Shown: positions 35,614 through 47,603 of the stretch, one piece after another | Layout: every line of letters begins with the position of its first letter | Position numbering within the stretch: the stretch's first letter is position 1 | Origin: Absidia repens | Taxonomy: Eukaryota > Mucoromycota > Mucoromycetes > Mucorales > Cunninghamellaceae | Assembly (NCBI GenBank): GCA_002105175.1 | Contig: MCGE01000002.1 | Span: 2,418,001 to 2,482,000, forward strand | Reading direction: 5' to 3' | DNA length: 64,000 nt | Position numbers and translations under genes: made by a program | Notes under the pieces: generated by a model | The model's database searches: none | What the model saw: only the letters and a program-made list of their open reading frames with translations | What the model was told of the DNA's origin: nothing

Positions 35614-38323
35614 ATGGACGACCTGATTCCTATTTTTATGAAAATCGGCTTATCCGAACAAAAGGCCAAAGATACAGCAAAAAACAAAAAATTAGCTCCT
35701 ACGTTGGAATCCGTCATCGATGAAGCCAAGGTACGTGAATCAGGCTGCGACAAGGACATTGGGAACCTCTTATACAATATTGCCTCTACTATTACCAAAG
35801 AAGCTCAACCTCATCGTACTTATATTGTAAACAAAATTACAAACGGTGATTTGAAAACAACTGACCAAGTCGCTGGTAAGCATGATAAAACAACAACCTA
35901 TTTTTATATATGGACAAAAAAGCAAGGAGTCAGGAGAGCTCATACATTATTTTTGCTTGTTTTGTTTGATTTAGCTGCGATCAAGTTTGTGGAAGATTTA
36001 GACACTATTGATGAGTCCGCTTTCAACGATGCTTCCGGTGTCGGTAAGTGCTAGACAATTCAGTAGTAGCCTCACCAGTATGACTCACTCTTTATTGTTG
36101 ATGGGGTTTTCTTTTTTGTTTCAGGGGTGGTGACTACCGCGGATGATATCAAGCAAGCCATTAGTGACTACATTGAACTCAACAAGGAAAATATTGTGGC
36201 CAACCGATACAAGACACTGGGACCTTCTTTGGCTGCTGCTCGCAAATTGCCCAGTATCCGATGGGCGGATGGTGGTTTGACCAAGACTGAATTGGAAGCT
36301 CAATATCTGGCATTACTTGGACCCAAGGATGAACGTGATGTGCCTCAAAAGAAGAAGAAGGAACCCAAGGCCAAAAAGACTGCTGCTGCTTCCACTGCTA
36401 CTGCTTCTGTTGCTGCTGAAGAAGAAAAACAAGATCCTACCAAGATGTTCTTTGAAGGTGAATTGGCCAAATTACACAAGCCCGGCGGTAACAAACAAAT
36501 CAAGCCTGAACTTATGGAACAACACTTGAAGACGACTGGTGGCAAGGTGATGACTCGCTTCCCTCCTGAACCCAATGGTTACCTCCATATCGGTCACGCC
36601 AAGGCGATTAATGTCAGTTTTGGTTATGCAAAAGCTTATGATGGATTGTGCTATCTCCGATACGACGACACCAACCCTGAAGCTGAAGAAGAAAAATACT
36701 TTACCTCGATTCTGGAAACCGTCCGTTGGCTTGGATTTGAACCTTGGAAGATCACCTATTCTAGCGACTATTTCCAACAACTATACGATTTGGCTATTCA
36801 ACTGATCAAAAGTGGACATGCCTATACGTGTCAATGTACTGGGGAAGAAATCCATGCTGCTCGTGGTGGGGATGAAGGTGGACCTCGTGTGGCGTGTGCT
36901 CATCGTGAACGGCCCATGGAAGAAACCCTCGACCAATTCATCAAGATGAAAGAAGGTGGTTACAAGGAAGGTGAAATCACATTGCGTATGAAGATGGATC
37001 TTGAAAATGGCAACCCTCAGTTCTGGGATTTGATCGCTTACCGTGTGTTGTATACGCCTCATCACCGTACTGGCTCCCAATGGTGCATTTATCCTACTTA
37101 CGACTATACCCATTGTTTGGTCGATTCTTTTGAAAACATCACTCACTCGCTTTGTACTACCGAATTCAGACAATCCCGTGAAAGCTACTATTGGTTGGTC
37201 GATGCTCTTCAGGTCTATAAACCTGTCCAGTGGGAATATGGACGTCTCAACGTGACCAACACCATCATGTCCAAGCGCAAGATTCTCAATATGGTCAACA
37301 ATGGTCATGTTCATGATTGGTAAGTGTGGTTTGAAATGAATGGGGTAGAGGGTGAAGACGCCAGATATCGTTAGAATTTTTATTTATTTATTCCTCTCTC
37401 TCTCTCTCCCCCATTTTATTTATTTATTTATTAGGGATGATCCTCGACTTTATACTCTTGTTGGTATTCGACGACGTGGTGTACCTCCTCAAGCCATCAA
37501 CAACTTTGTGCTCGAATTGGGTGTGACAACCAACAAGACTGTGATTGATGTATTACGATTTGATGCCAAGACACGCGAAATTCTTGATAACATGACACCA
37601 AGATTGATGGCGATTACAGATCCTCTCAAGGTGGTGTTGACGAATTTGCCCGATGATTACATTGAACAGGTGGTGGTGCCCAACAAACCTCGTGACCCCA
37701 GCATGGGTGAAGTCAAGGTGCCATTTACTAAGGTATTGTACATTGATCGCTCGGATTTCCGTGAACAAGACTCCAAAGACTTTTACCGTTTGGCCCCAGG
37801 CAAGTCGGTTGGTTTGTTGCACTTGAAGCATCCCATCCATATTGTTGATATCAAGAAGGACGATCAAGGCAAGGTGCAAGAATTGGTGTGTGAATACGAA
37901 AACAATGTGACATTCAAGAAACCCAAGACTTACATCCATTGGGTCGCCGAATCACCTGAACACAACTCGCCTGTGAAACTCGACGAAGTACGACTCTACC
38001 AAGCTCTCTTCAAACACGATAATCCCGATCGCGCCGAAGGTGGTTACATTAAGGACATCAATGAAAACTCGCTGGAAATTGTCAAGGGTGCCATTGCCAA
38101 TGTGGGTATTTATGATCATATTGCGGACTGGATCAAGACAACGGGTGGCAAGGACAAGGAAAGTATGCGCTGGCAATTTGTGCGTACCGGTTACTTTTGT
38201 TTGGACTGGGATAGTGAAATTGATATGGAACTGGCGAAACAAGGCAATATCAAGGATGCTCTTCGACGCTTGGTGGTCAATCGCACTGTTACTTTGAAGG
38301 AAGACACTGGCAAGTCTTCCTAA
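35614..38323 (+). CDS. GLN4: Glutaminyl-tRNA synthetase, eukaryotic type
   Basis: Exons 35614-35875, 35975-36043, 36125-37319 and 37435-38323 give 804 aa, near yeast Gln4 (809 aa). A class I synthetase that charges tRNA-Gln in the cytosol. An N-terminal appended domain (~1-190, GatB-like fold in the family) is followed by a Lys/Ala-rich linker (KKKKEPKAKKTAAAS). The catalytic core has the HIGH motif in PPEPNGYLHIGHAKA (~256) and the KMSKS equivalent MSKRK (~490). The QARS/EARS signature YDYTHCLVDSFENITHSLC is clear. A C-terminal beta-barrel anticodon domain ends VTLKEDTGKSS. The codon bias is strong. The 3' UTR is rich in TTTTAG motifs, with AATAAA-like sequence near 38445. Confidence 0.96.
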
Positions 38324-38839
38324 GATGGCTATCGAATGCGTTTTGACTTGTTGATTTTAGCTTTACTTGTTTTTAGTTTTAGTTTTTAGTTTGTTTTAGT
38401 TAGACTTATATAGTGTACTTTTAGTTATTATCATGGTGTTGATCAAAATAAAAAAAAAGTGGATGAGTGGAATGATATGCAACCTTGTTTTTAGTGTTAC
38501 GTTGTACAATTTGGAATAAAAAAGGGGATCAGTATCAGATTTTTATTGGAAAATAAGAGAGAGGGGGCACTAAATTAATCAGGACTATAGGATGATGACG
38601 ATGATGAGAGGGTGTAAGTATGGGGTATATATATATTTATATTATATTTCGTCTAAAAACTTAGGATGATATTGTGAATGAAAATAGGGGAAGGATTAAA
38701 ACTGACGAAACAGTGGTGGTGATGAGTCTATGGTACTCTGAAATATATGTCTATCTATACTACTTGCTATATTAGTGAAGGGGAAAAGAGGGTGAAAAAA
38801 AAGGAAGGAAGAGGGGGTCAAGGACAATGAAATGTACAA
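38324..38839. other. Convergent 3' region, QARS / zinc-ribbon
   Basis: Contains 3' UTR material rich in TTTTAG and AATAAA-like motifs and some TGA/GAT simple sequence. No gene seen. Confidence 0.6.
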
Positions 38840-39275
38840 TCAATAGCGGCATGATGAAACAGAATGGGCATATTTGTGATCATACGACACGCCATCATCA
38901 TCATCATCATCGGAAGAGGGCAGACTGGTATAACTAGTTGTCGTAGTTGTAGTTGTAGTGGTAAGGTAGCGTTGTAGGTTGGCATGGGACGCTTCGGCTG
39001 GCAATTCTGTGTTCTTCCAGCCACATTCACTACATTCATATCGTACAGAATTGGTGTCCTTGATTCGTTTGTTGAGTAAAATCAACTGTCGTTCACTTCT
39101 AGTCAATTGGACGGATGCTATGTGTTTACATTGTGGGCATGGATGGGATGCGTTTTCAAGAGATATCTTTCGCCCTGATTTGCTTGCTACAAAAAATATA
39201 GACATGAGTGTGAGAAGGATGGTGGTGACGAAGAAGAAGAAAATTCTTACCAAATATAAAGGTGCTCGTTGTCAT
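38840..39275 (-). CDS. Small zinc-ribbon protein
   Basis: Exons 39251-39275 and 38840-39186 give 123 aa. The start MTTSTFIFASKSGRK is chosen because splicing joins FIF to ASK, resembling the FIFG..K opening of fungal zinc-ribbon proteins. Two CxxC pairs 40 residues apart (HPCPQCKH and YECSECGWKN) should bind one zinc. The tail is low complexity: a Thr run (YLTTTTTTTTTSYT) and an Asp run (SSDDDDDDGVSYD). Function unknown; the family is described only as zinc-ribbon. The gene ends convergent with QARS, 516 bases away. Confidence 0.68.
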
Positions 39276-40611
39276 TTTGAATTTAATACAGTAGAAAGAG
39301 ATAAAAGAAAGGAAAATGAATTCAAAAACAAGAAAAAGCAAAAACTTTTTGAAAACCCGCCAAGGGAAACTACTAAAAATAGGCAAGCAGATTTGCCACG
39401 TTTTTTTTTTTTTTTTTTTTTTTTTCAAGACACACAGAGGATTTTGACTGGATATGCTTTATATTCATCAAGCATTCTTCTAGTCATATGCGAAGTAGGG
39501 TAGTTTTGGGGAAGTCATACAACACCGTTTTCCCGTTGCAGCTAATTAAAATAAAGGCCCTCGTCCTCGCCAAGTTCAAATAATTTCACGGGTGATGATG
39601 ATAATTTAAGTTTGGATGATCGAACATGCACTGAAATTTCCCTTTAGAACTCCACTAGGAAGAAAAAAAAAAACAAAGAGGTCATTGTGTGGTTGAGCCA
39701 AGAGTATACTAACGTAAAATTACCCAAGAAAACGAGACGATGTTTCTTATCATACTTTTAATTTTGAATAACCGCTGATCCCCTCCCTAAAAATGATGTA
39801 GCGTATTCTGCTGTGCTGTGCTGTACTGTGCTGTGCTGCTATGCTCTGTGCTGTATTTGATACAAGGTCATGGCTACTTCCCTTTCGTCTGTGATAAGAA
39901 AAAACAGGTTTTTTTTTATGTTATCATATCCACGTTCCTTTTGAATGAAATCTTTAAAAAAGACGATACATTTGTTGACCAACGAGAAATGAAAGATTTG
40001 TTGCCTGCATTATTTATATTTTATGCAAAATGAAGTCCTTTAATGATATCAAAAATACCAAAAATAGCATTTTCCCTTATGATGAAAATTCTTTGTTGGT
40101 TGCTGCCAATAACGCCTGAGGTGCATCAGCGGGGTTTGAAGGGAAAACTGTATTTTACCGAGAATAAGCATATAAAGTATGATAACATATCAAGTGAGTC
40201 CCCTTGATCTATTTTTTTTAGATCATTAGCAATAGCTGTATTTATCAATGAGACTATTAACACCTTTCCCCCCTTTTTTTTTATCAAATTATTATCTAAT
40301 TATGTAGGCAAGGAGAATCTCATGCATCTTCTCACATAGCAGACGTCGCTGTGTTTAAAATTGGTTTTTTCTCTTCTTTTCTTTCCCCTTTTTCTAAATA
40401 TAAAATATATTCGTACGTCCCTCTTCCTCTCTTTCCCCTTTCCTTCATATTTCAATATTCTCCGTTTTGTACCCTTTTCTCCTTTTTTCTTTCTTTCTTT
40501 CTTTTATTTTTTTTCTTCTTTACTCTCTATTCTGTTTGTTTGCTTGTTTGCTTGTTTGCTTTTGTATTTGCTCAATCTATTTATGTTTTTGTGTATGCTG
40601 ATTCTTGTTCA
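39276..40611. other. Divergent intergenic region with CTGTG repeats
   Basis: Begins with a T run (39401-39425). An imperfect TGCTG/CTGTG tandem stretch lies at 39811-39860. The last 250 bases are a long pyrimidine-rich leader with CTTT and GTTTGCTT tandem repeats (40490-40560) before the next ATG. No gene supported. Confidence 0.6.
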
Positions 40612-41994
40612 ATGACTCAATCATCAATCAAAGCACAAGAACCGTTTTTGTACAAACTCAAGTCTGGTCTATCCAAGTTTATCAATAGACGCCGCCATTC
40701 ATCTATCGTCCATACATTTCGACCCAGCAAACATCATCATCAGTATTCACCTACACGACAAGACAGTTTTGACACTCAAGATCGCGCTCTCGACAGCAAT
40801 TATTACGATGAAAACGACACTGCCGACGATGAAGATGATTTAGACAGCAGTAGCATCACAAGGGTCAACAGTGAACTTCAACACAGCGCTTATTCCAAGG
40901 ATGATGATTTTGAAAGGAATCGATACAATGGCAACAGGGCGAATAGCCAACATCATCACAGTCGTCGACCCTCTGCTATTTCCATCCAATCACCACCAAG
41001 TATACTTGTAAAAAGATCACCGACACCTTCTTCACATCATCGACATACAAAAAGCCTTCAAAATGCATCCATCATATCACTACCAAATTCTAACAACAAT
41101 GGAAGACCAGCACACTATCATCATTCTCGCAATTATTCTCATATCTCTTGTATATCCGCTACGAACATGACAGTCAATTCCGAAGACTTGACAGCCAAAG
41201 AATTTGCTGATATGGCTGGTATCAAAATTATACCTGATGATGACGACCACTATCAACAACCCGACGATAACAATGGGGCTACTTCAACAATGGCAACATT
41301 TATCACCAGTCGTACTCAGCAACAACAACAACGTCAACATCCGCCAATCTCCTCTGCATCTTCTATAGTGACTACAAATGGTGGTGGACATGGACATCGA
41401 CATTGTTATTTTTCTTATCATGCTGGCGATGAAAATGATTGGTCGGTGGTCAGCTCTGGATCAATGCAAAGTCAACAAAGTGGATCAGCTAAAATATGGG
41501 ATACTGGATTTTGGAAACGACCTAGCATGGATAATAGTATTAATAGTGATGGGCCAACTGCAACAGTAGCAACCTCGACACTTAATACAGGAAAACCACC
41601 TTTGCCACCACTTACTCCTCAACAGCAACAACAGCATCCATTATTACCGCCCTTACCAGCCAATGGAAAGACTCCACCTTTGCGAAAACATCGATCTGCT
41701 TTATTACAACATCGCCAAACATTATCTTTACCGCCTCCTATACCACCCGTGACAAACAACAAAATACAATGCCAGCATGCCAAAAGCAAAAGTACCTGTG
41801 ACTTACCGATTGTAGATGAATTACGGCGCATTCACTCTGTATCCAACAACAACAATCAAAAGCCACTCAGCAATAACACCACTGACCATCGAGTGATCCG
41901 AAAAGGTCGGTTTGAAATCCAATTGGAATCAAGTTCTTTACCACCCCCTCCAGCATCATCCACTATCGATACCAAACCCACATCTTTATTATAG
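40612..41994 (+). CDS. Disordered Ser/His/Asn/Gln-rich hypothetical protein
   Basis: Intronless ORF of 460 aa. The ATG at 40612 is chosen as the first ATG after the pyrimidine-rich leader; the frame stays open upstream but reads only low-complexity Phe/Ser/Leu. The N-terminus (EPFLYKLKSGLSKFINRRRH) is amphipathic and basic. The middle is Asp/Ser, His, Asn and Gln rich with proline motifs (PPLPPLTP, LPPPIPP) that could bind SH3 or WW domains. One short ordered-looking patch reads LTAKEFADMAGIKIIPDDD. A conserved-looking end, DHRVIRKGRFEIQLE, precedes a Pro/Ser tail; KGRF-type peptides recur in fungal regulators, but this is a hunch. No domain recognised. Confidence 0.7.
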   Translation: MTQSSIKAQEPFLYKLKSGLSKFINRRRHSSIVHTFRPSKHHHQYSPTRQDSFDTQDRALDSNYYDENDTADDEDDLDSSSITRVNSELQHSAYSKDDDFERNRYNGNRANSQHHHSRRPSAISIQSPPSILVKRSPTPSSHHRHTKSLQNASIISLPNSNNNGRPAHYHHSRNYSHISCISATNMTVNSEDLTAKEFADMAGIKIIPDDDDHYQQPDDNNGATSTMATFITSRTQQQQQRQHPPISSASSIVTTNGGGHGHRHCYFSYHAGDENDWSVVSSGSMQSQQSGSAKIWDTGFWKRPSMDNSINSDGPTATVATSTLNTGKPPLPPLTPQQQQQHPLLPPLPANGKTPPLRKHRSALLQHRQTLSLPPPIPPVTNNKIQCQHAKSKSTCDLPIVDELRRIHSVSNNNNQKPLSNNTTDHRVIRKGRFEIQLESSSLPPPPASSTIDTKPTSLL

Positions 41995-42083
41995 TATTAG
42001 TTTAGTATATCCATTTTTTTATATTATAATTTATTGTTTATATTCCAACATTTGTATACTCTCCCTTTCCTCTCTCTCTCCTT

Positions 42084-42115
<32 letters not shown>

Positions 42116-42348
42116 TCATATAATTTTTTGAATAAAGAAAAATCTTGCCTTTCACCCCCATATTTTTTTTGTTTGTCCGCCATCTGCATATCGTTTACAT
42201 TTCATTGGATGAGAGCTTTTGACTCGATGTTGACTCACGTTGAAAACACCGACGAAATATATTTTATCTCTTTTTTTTTTTTTTTTTTTGACTTTTCTTT
42301 ATTCCACTCTTTTATCTCTTATTTACATATACATATACATAGAAAACC
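41995..42348. other. Spacer before threonine deaminase
   Basis: 3' UTR with TATTAGTTTAG and a T run joined to an A run (42083-42115), then the pyrimidine-rich leader of the next gene with another T run (42270-42290). Nothing else seen. Confidence 0.6.
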
Positions 42349-44491
42349 ATGTCACCACCAAGAACGGAAGCGCTTGTAGCCACTGACACCAATGAACCCA
42401 ACCCTCATTTACATAGCAATATTCAACCCAATCAAGTAGATTTGCAGCAGGACGATCATACCCCAGATTACTTGCGTATGATCTTGACAGCTCGTGTCTA
42501 TGATATCATCACTGAAACCCCTTTACAACCTGCCGTTAACACCAATGCCAAGCTACTAAAGACTGGACAACATACCGATCATCGCGTTTACTTGAAACGT
42601 GAGGATTTACAACCTGTGTTTTCCTTCAAGATTCGCGGTGCCTACAATAAACTCGCTCATTTGACTGACAAGGAAAAGAAAGCTGGTGTGATTGCTTGTT
42701 CTGCTGGTAAGTGAAGCGGGGGATAGTTATATTTGACGCGGAATGATTGAACTTATATATATCTGAATAACTTTATTAATGGATTCTTGTGATCTCTTTA
42801 GGTAACCATGCTCAAGGTGTGGCCTATGCTGCGAAACATTTGGGAATCAAAGCAAAAATTGTTATGCCTATACCATCACCGGCGATCAAGGTAAAATTCT
42901 CATGCCCCAAACAAGTTTGTATTGTCGATGTATATATTAAACACTTTTTTGGGGCTTTCTGGTTGTCATAGTGGAGAAATGTAGAACGCTTGGGTGCTGA
43001 AGTGGTATTAGTTGGCAACGACTTTGAAGAAGCCAAAAGAGAATGTGCTCGTTTGATGGAAGTAGAAGGATTGACCAACATTCCACCTTATGATGACCCT
43101 TATGTCATTGGTAAGATTTATAGAGACCTTGTTATGTTGTTGTTGGATCAATCATGACTCACAGAGCCTTTTTTTTTTGGGTTTCGGGGTTAGCTGGCCA
43201 AGGCACCATTGGGCTTGAAATTCTCCGCCAACATGATTTAAATGATATTCATGCTATCTATATCTGTGTTGGTGGTGGGGGGATGATTGCTGGTGTGGCA
43301 AGCTATGTGAAACGTATTGCTCCTCATATCAAGATCATCGGGTGCGAAGCAAACGATGCCAATGCCATGACCCAATCCATGGAAAAACACACCCGGGTGG
43401 AATTATCTGAAGTGGGACTCTTTGCAGATGGTGCAGCTGTCCGTGTGGTTGGTGAAGAAAACTTCCGTGTGGCCCATCCTTTGGTGGACGAAATGATCAA
43501 TGTGACGAACGATGAAATTTGTGCTGCTATCAAGGATGTATTTGAAGGTAAAAAAAAAAAGCATCTTCTTCCTCATTTTTTTCCGCTGACACAGTTACCT
43601 TGACTGACACTCCCCCCCATTCTCTCTTCCCCGCATTTGTTTTAGAAACCCGATCGATCTGTGAACCTACTGGTGCAGTCTCCGTAGCCGCCATTAAAAA
43701 GTATTTACAAGCCAACCCCGGTGACAAGACCAAAGGTGCTCATATAGCTGTCATTTCTGGTGCCAATGTCAATTTCGATCGGTTACGTTTCATCAGTGAT
43801 CGCGCGGAACTTGGTGAACAATCGGAAGCCTTCTGCAATGTCTTGATCCCTGAACAACCTGGTAGCTTCCATAAAATGATCGAACAAGTCCTTCCTCGAA
43901 ATATTACTGAATTCTCTTATCGGTACTCATCTCCTGACAAGGCCCGCATTTATATCAGCTTCAAAGTGAACGATTTGGCTTCTGAAGTCGAAGACGTGTT
44001 GGCGAAATGGAAGTTAAATGGTATGGAAGGTTGGGATGTCAGTCACAATGAACTGGCCAAGACACATGCAAGATTCATGATTGGTGGAAAACATAAGGTT
44101 GAAAATGAAAGGGTCTTTAGATTTGGTAAGTGCAAAAACACAAAAATGAAAAGATCATGCTGACCTTTTTTTTTATATTTATTTTCGTAGTGTTCCCTGA
44201 ACGGCCTGGTGCCTTGATGAAGTTTTTATCCGGATTACAAATATCATGGAATGTATCTCTTTTCCATTATCGTAACCATGGTGATGGTAAGGGATCATAG
44301 AAGAGATGAAATGGTTATACAGTGTTTATTAATCCACCTTCTTACTCATAGATATGGGCAAGGTCTTTGTCGGTATTCAAGTGCCACCTGATAACAATGA
44401 CTTATTGGATGAAGCCTTGGATAAATTAGGTTATACATTTGTAGAAGAAACAGACAATGTAGTTTATAGGACATTTTTACGTGGTGAATAG
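42349..44491 (+). CDS. ILV1: Threonine ammonia-lyase (threonine deaminase)
   Basis: Seven exons: 42349-42706, 42802-42890, 42972-43110, 43194-43547, 43646-44125, 44191-44286, 44352-44491; 551 aa. It is PLP-dependent and turns threonine into 2-oxobutanoate, the first step of isoleucine synthesis. The PLP lysine is Lys94 in [20 protein letters not shown] (substrate loop) is joined across the first intron, and the phosphate-binding loop is VGGGGMIAG. Two C-terminal ACT-like regulatory domains follow ([17 protein letters not shown] and [15 protein letters not shown]), so isoleucine feedback control is expected from the family. Yeast Ilv1 is 576 aa and mitochondrial; here residues 1-40 are polar and mildly acidic, lacking a clear presequence. 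Confidence 0.95.
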
Positions 44492-44806
44492 TGATTAGAA
44501 TTAGAATTTGAATTCAATAATAAATATCTTTTATCCCTTTGTCTCTTGCGTCTTCTGTATTTCATGGCCCCCCTTTTTTTGCTTTGGGGCGGATCCCTAA
44601 TTCATTCTCAGACATGTGAAAAAAACCTATTATGTCTGACAATCTTTCTTTTTTTTTTTTTCTTTTCTTTTCTCCTTTTTATATATATACATTATACCCA
44701 TTCATTTTTATTAGGCCATTAGCTTACTTAGCACCATTATACTTTATTAATACACGTAATTGTAGATACAATCTCATTTATTCCTTTTTTTTTATGTATA
44801 TACGAC
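44492..44806. other. Spacer between ILV1 and the J-domain gene
   Basis: Contains AATAATAAAT (poly-A signal-like, ~44516) and a T-rich leader. Nothing else seen. Confidence 0.55.
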
Positions 44807-46148
44807 ATGCCCTTTATCAATCCCTTATCCTTTGTTAGCTCAGCGACAACGACAGCAACAACCGCCGCCACGACCTCACCAGCAACCACGAACCAAAAAT
44901 GCAGTACACCTACTTTCTCCAATGGCCAAGATGCAAAAAGCGGTGCTGGATCTGATATTCAAAAGTATCGGTTTGTGGAAGAGATATTGAACGCCCCTGA
45001 CTACTACTGTGTTTTGAACGTGACCAAAAAAGCAACATATGAAGATATTCGTAGGGCTTATATCAAGGTAAATAAAAGGCACGCTCTATGTCATAAAAAA
45101 AGGGGGTTTAGGGGTGATGGCTTCTATTTGAAGGATGAAACTTGATAAATATTGTTTATAGCGTAGCAGGGTCTGTCATCCTGACAAGTTTGTTCCAGCT
45201 TATCCTCGAGCAACCGAAAGCTTCCAATGTAAGTTTATGGTGTTGATGTGTGTGTACTTTATATGACAAATATCTGTCTGTTTTTTTTTTTGGCTGATCA
45301 GGTGATTCATTGATTCTATCTATTATTATTATTTAGTACTTTCCTTGGCTTACGAAACACTATCAGATCCTTCCTCCAAATTGATGTACGATTTATCCTC
45401 CAACAAAAAACAAACATTCAACTCGGCGCAAGCCAAGAACCCAAATGATACTTTACAGCGGGTGTTGCATCAGGTACTTTTTTTTTTTGAGAATGATGAC
45501 GATGACACAATAGACTAACTTTTTTTTTTTTTTTGTTTGTCTAGTTACTAAATGAAATGATGGACGGGGAATTCCAAACCATGCGTGCATTTATATGTAA
45601 GTGAACATATGATGATGATGAAGGTTAATGTGGACTCAACCTTTTCTTTTTATATTTTTGGTAGTTGCTTTAAACGAAACCAACCCTGGGATGCATATCA
45701 GTGAAGACGCCGTTATCCATATAGAAACTGCCTTCCGTAAAATGCGTGAACTTTTTGTGTGTAAGAGATGAAACTTAACCAACCCCATCCATGTGATTTA
45801 CCTACATAACTAACACTCTTCTTTTGTGTAGCCACTCAACAATATTATCAAGTGGTTCAATTTGAAGTGATGCGGCTTTATGAATTACAACAAGAATTAC
45901 GGACACTCTCTTACTTCAATATCTGGGGTCGAATGCAACTCTCTATCACCATGTGTAAAGTCTTCTTACAGTTACCCATTATGATCAACATCGAATCTAG
46001 ACAAAAACAACGACAACAAATTGAAGATGATAAGGATGAAGACGATGACGATGCCCAAGGGATTTTGGGAACTCGAATTGAAAATGCCCTCAAGATGGCT
46101 GTTGGTGTATTGGAAACGGGTGAGCGTTATGCAAGTCATTCTTGGTGA
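44807..46148 (+). CDS. J-domain co-chaperone
   Basis: Six exons: 44807-45067, 45162-45228, 45337-45473, 45545-45596, 45665-45760, 45832-46148; 309 aa. After a Thr/Ala/Ser-rich N-terminus (~1-50), residues ~63-130 form a J-domain: APDYYCVLNVTKKATYEDIRRAYIKRSRVCHPDK with the HPD triad (93-95), then LAYETLSDPSSKLMYD. J-proteins stimulate ATP hydrolysis by Hsp70. No Gly/Phe region or zinc finger follows, so it is class C (type III). The C-terminal half is helical with an acidic stretch (DDKDEDDDDAQG). The start at 44807 is the first ATG in frame; exon lengths close exactly. Partner Hsp70 and location are unknown. Confidence 0.83.
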
Positions 46149-46652
46149 ACCAAAGGTTTATATTTTTTTATATTATGATTATCTCTCCATTTAGTATATA
46201 CCCCTTCCCTCTTTCTCCCCATCTCTTTTTACCTTTATTGTTATTATTCCCTTTTTTATACTTTTGTTTTCATCCTCTCCTCTGTTCCTCATTTTCTTAA
46301 TATCATATTTACTGTGTATATCTTACTCTTTATATATATATATATATATATTATCCATCCTGATTACCGGAAATAATAAAAACGACCTTCCTTTTTTAAT
46401 TCTATCGTTCTATTGGCTTGTTCATGTTATAGCGGGCGGGATTGCAAATTTTGGGATGTGTGATGGGGTCGAGACAAATTTGTGCCAAAATAGGAACGAC
46501 TACCGTCAGTTTAAAAATAAATTTCTTGGTCAATTAGAGCTCTTTTTTTATCAGCCTCTTTTTTTTCCCCTTTCCTTTTCTCTTTGTTTTTTCTTCCTTC
46601 GTCTCTCTTCTTTTTTCCACTCCATTCTTGTTTTTACTTCTACCTATTTAAT
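46149..46652. other. Spacer before the syntaxin gene
   Basis: AT-rich with a TA repeat (46331-46352), a GC-richer patch (GCGGGCGGGATTGC, ~46432) and a strongly pyrimidine-rich leader. Likely the syntaxin promoter; no gene. Confidence 0.55.
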
Positions 46653-47603
46653 ATGAATGTGGATAGACTCAATGATCTTCGAACCCAAGGAGGACCTGAT
46701 ACGAACAACAACAACAACAATGGCGGACGATATGAAATGCGACCATTATTAGCAGCCCCTTCAGACCCAACATCCATGGATGGCTTTCTGAACAACATCT
46801 CACAACTCCAAGAAGTAATCCGGTCCATTAATGACAATGTACAACGGGTACAGACCCACCAGGCAGCGATGCTCCAGACGGCAGATACAGAAGAAATGGC
46901 ACGCCATCGGTCACAGGTGGAGTCACTGACGGAGGAAACACAGACATTGATGGGACGGGTGAAAAAACAGCTCAAGGACATTGAACCCACCTCACGGCAT
47001 TCTGATCTGGCGGTTCGCAAAAATCAATTTGCAGCGGTGACCAAGCAATTCATGGACTGTATCGAACGACATCGCACGACGGCGTTGGACTTTCAGCGAG
47101 ACGAAGGCAAGCAAATGGAACGACAGATTCGGATAGCCAACCCCAACGCGACGGCGCACGAAATTGAGCAGGCGATTGCACAGGCGGAGGAAGGTCGACC
47201 AGCGGTATTTGCCCAACAACTCCTCCAGAGCGTCAGCCAGGACCAACGACGTTACGATGCCCAAACCACCTTGGATGCTGTTCAGGAACGCCACAATGAT
47301 ATTCGCCGTCTCGCTCAAAGTGTCCAGGAACTCTCGGATCTGTTTCAGGAAATGCAGTTCTTGCTGGAAAATCAGGCCAAGGTCCTCGGTGAAATCGAAG
47401 TCAACTCGTATGATGTCGTCGACAACCTCGAACAAGGCGAAAAACATGTCTCCAATGCCATCTCGTCCGCCAAGGCGACCCGCCGCAAGAAATGGATTTG
47501 CTTTGGGATCTTCCTCACCATCATCATCATCATTGTTATCATCTTGGCGGTTAAATTCGCCCCCAAAGGTGGCAACGAACAAGGCGGCCAACAACCACAA
47601 TAA
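46653..47603 (+). CDS. SSO1: Plasma-membrane syntaxin (Qa-SNARE, Sso1/2-like)
   Basis: Intronless, 316 aa. Syntaxins of this type sit in the plasma membrane and fuse secretory vesicles with Sec9 and Snc partners. Residues ~40-170 look like the Habc three-helix domain (MDGFLNNISQLQEVIRSI). The SNARE motif (~210-275) includes ERHNDIRRLAQSVQELSDLF, with the zero-layer Gln in LFQEMQFLL, ending EQGEKHVSNAISSAKATRRKK. A C-terminal anchor is WICFGIFLTIIIIIVIILAVKF, followed by a short hydrophilic tail of 13 residues. A poly-N stretch lies near the N-terminus. The ATG at 46653 follows a pyrimidine leader. Unlike most neighbours it has no intron, and the coding sequence is noticeably richer in G and C. 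Confidence 0.92.
   Translation: MNVDRLNDLRTQGGPDTNNNNNNGGRYEMRPLLAAPSDPTSMDGFLNNISQLQEVIRSINDNVQRVQTHQAAMLQTADTEEMARHRSQVESLTEETQTLMGRVKKQLKDIEPTSRHSDLAVRKNQFAAVTKQFMDCIERHRTTALDFQRDEGKQMERQIRIANPNATAHEIEQAIAQAEEGRPAVFAQQLLQSVSQDQRRYDAQTTLDAVQERHNDIRRLAQSVQELSDLFQEMQFLLENQAKVLGEIEVNSYDVVDNLEQGEKHVSNAISSAKATRRKKWICFGIFLTIIIIIVIILAVKFAPKGGNEQGGQQPQ

Noticed and set aside
39811..39860. CTGTG-type tandem stretch as a coding or regulatory element
   Set aside because: Imperfect short tandem repeat with no ORF or conserved partner elsewhere in the window.
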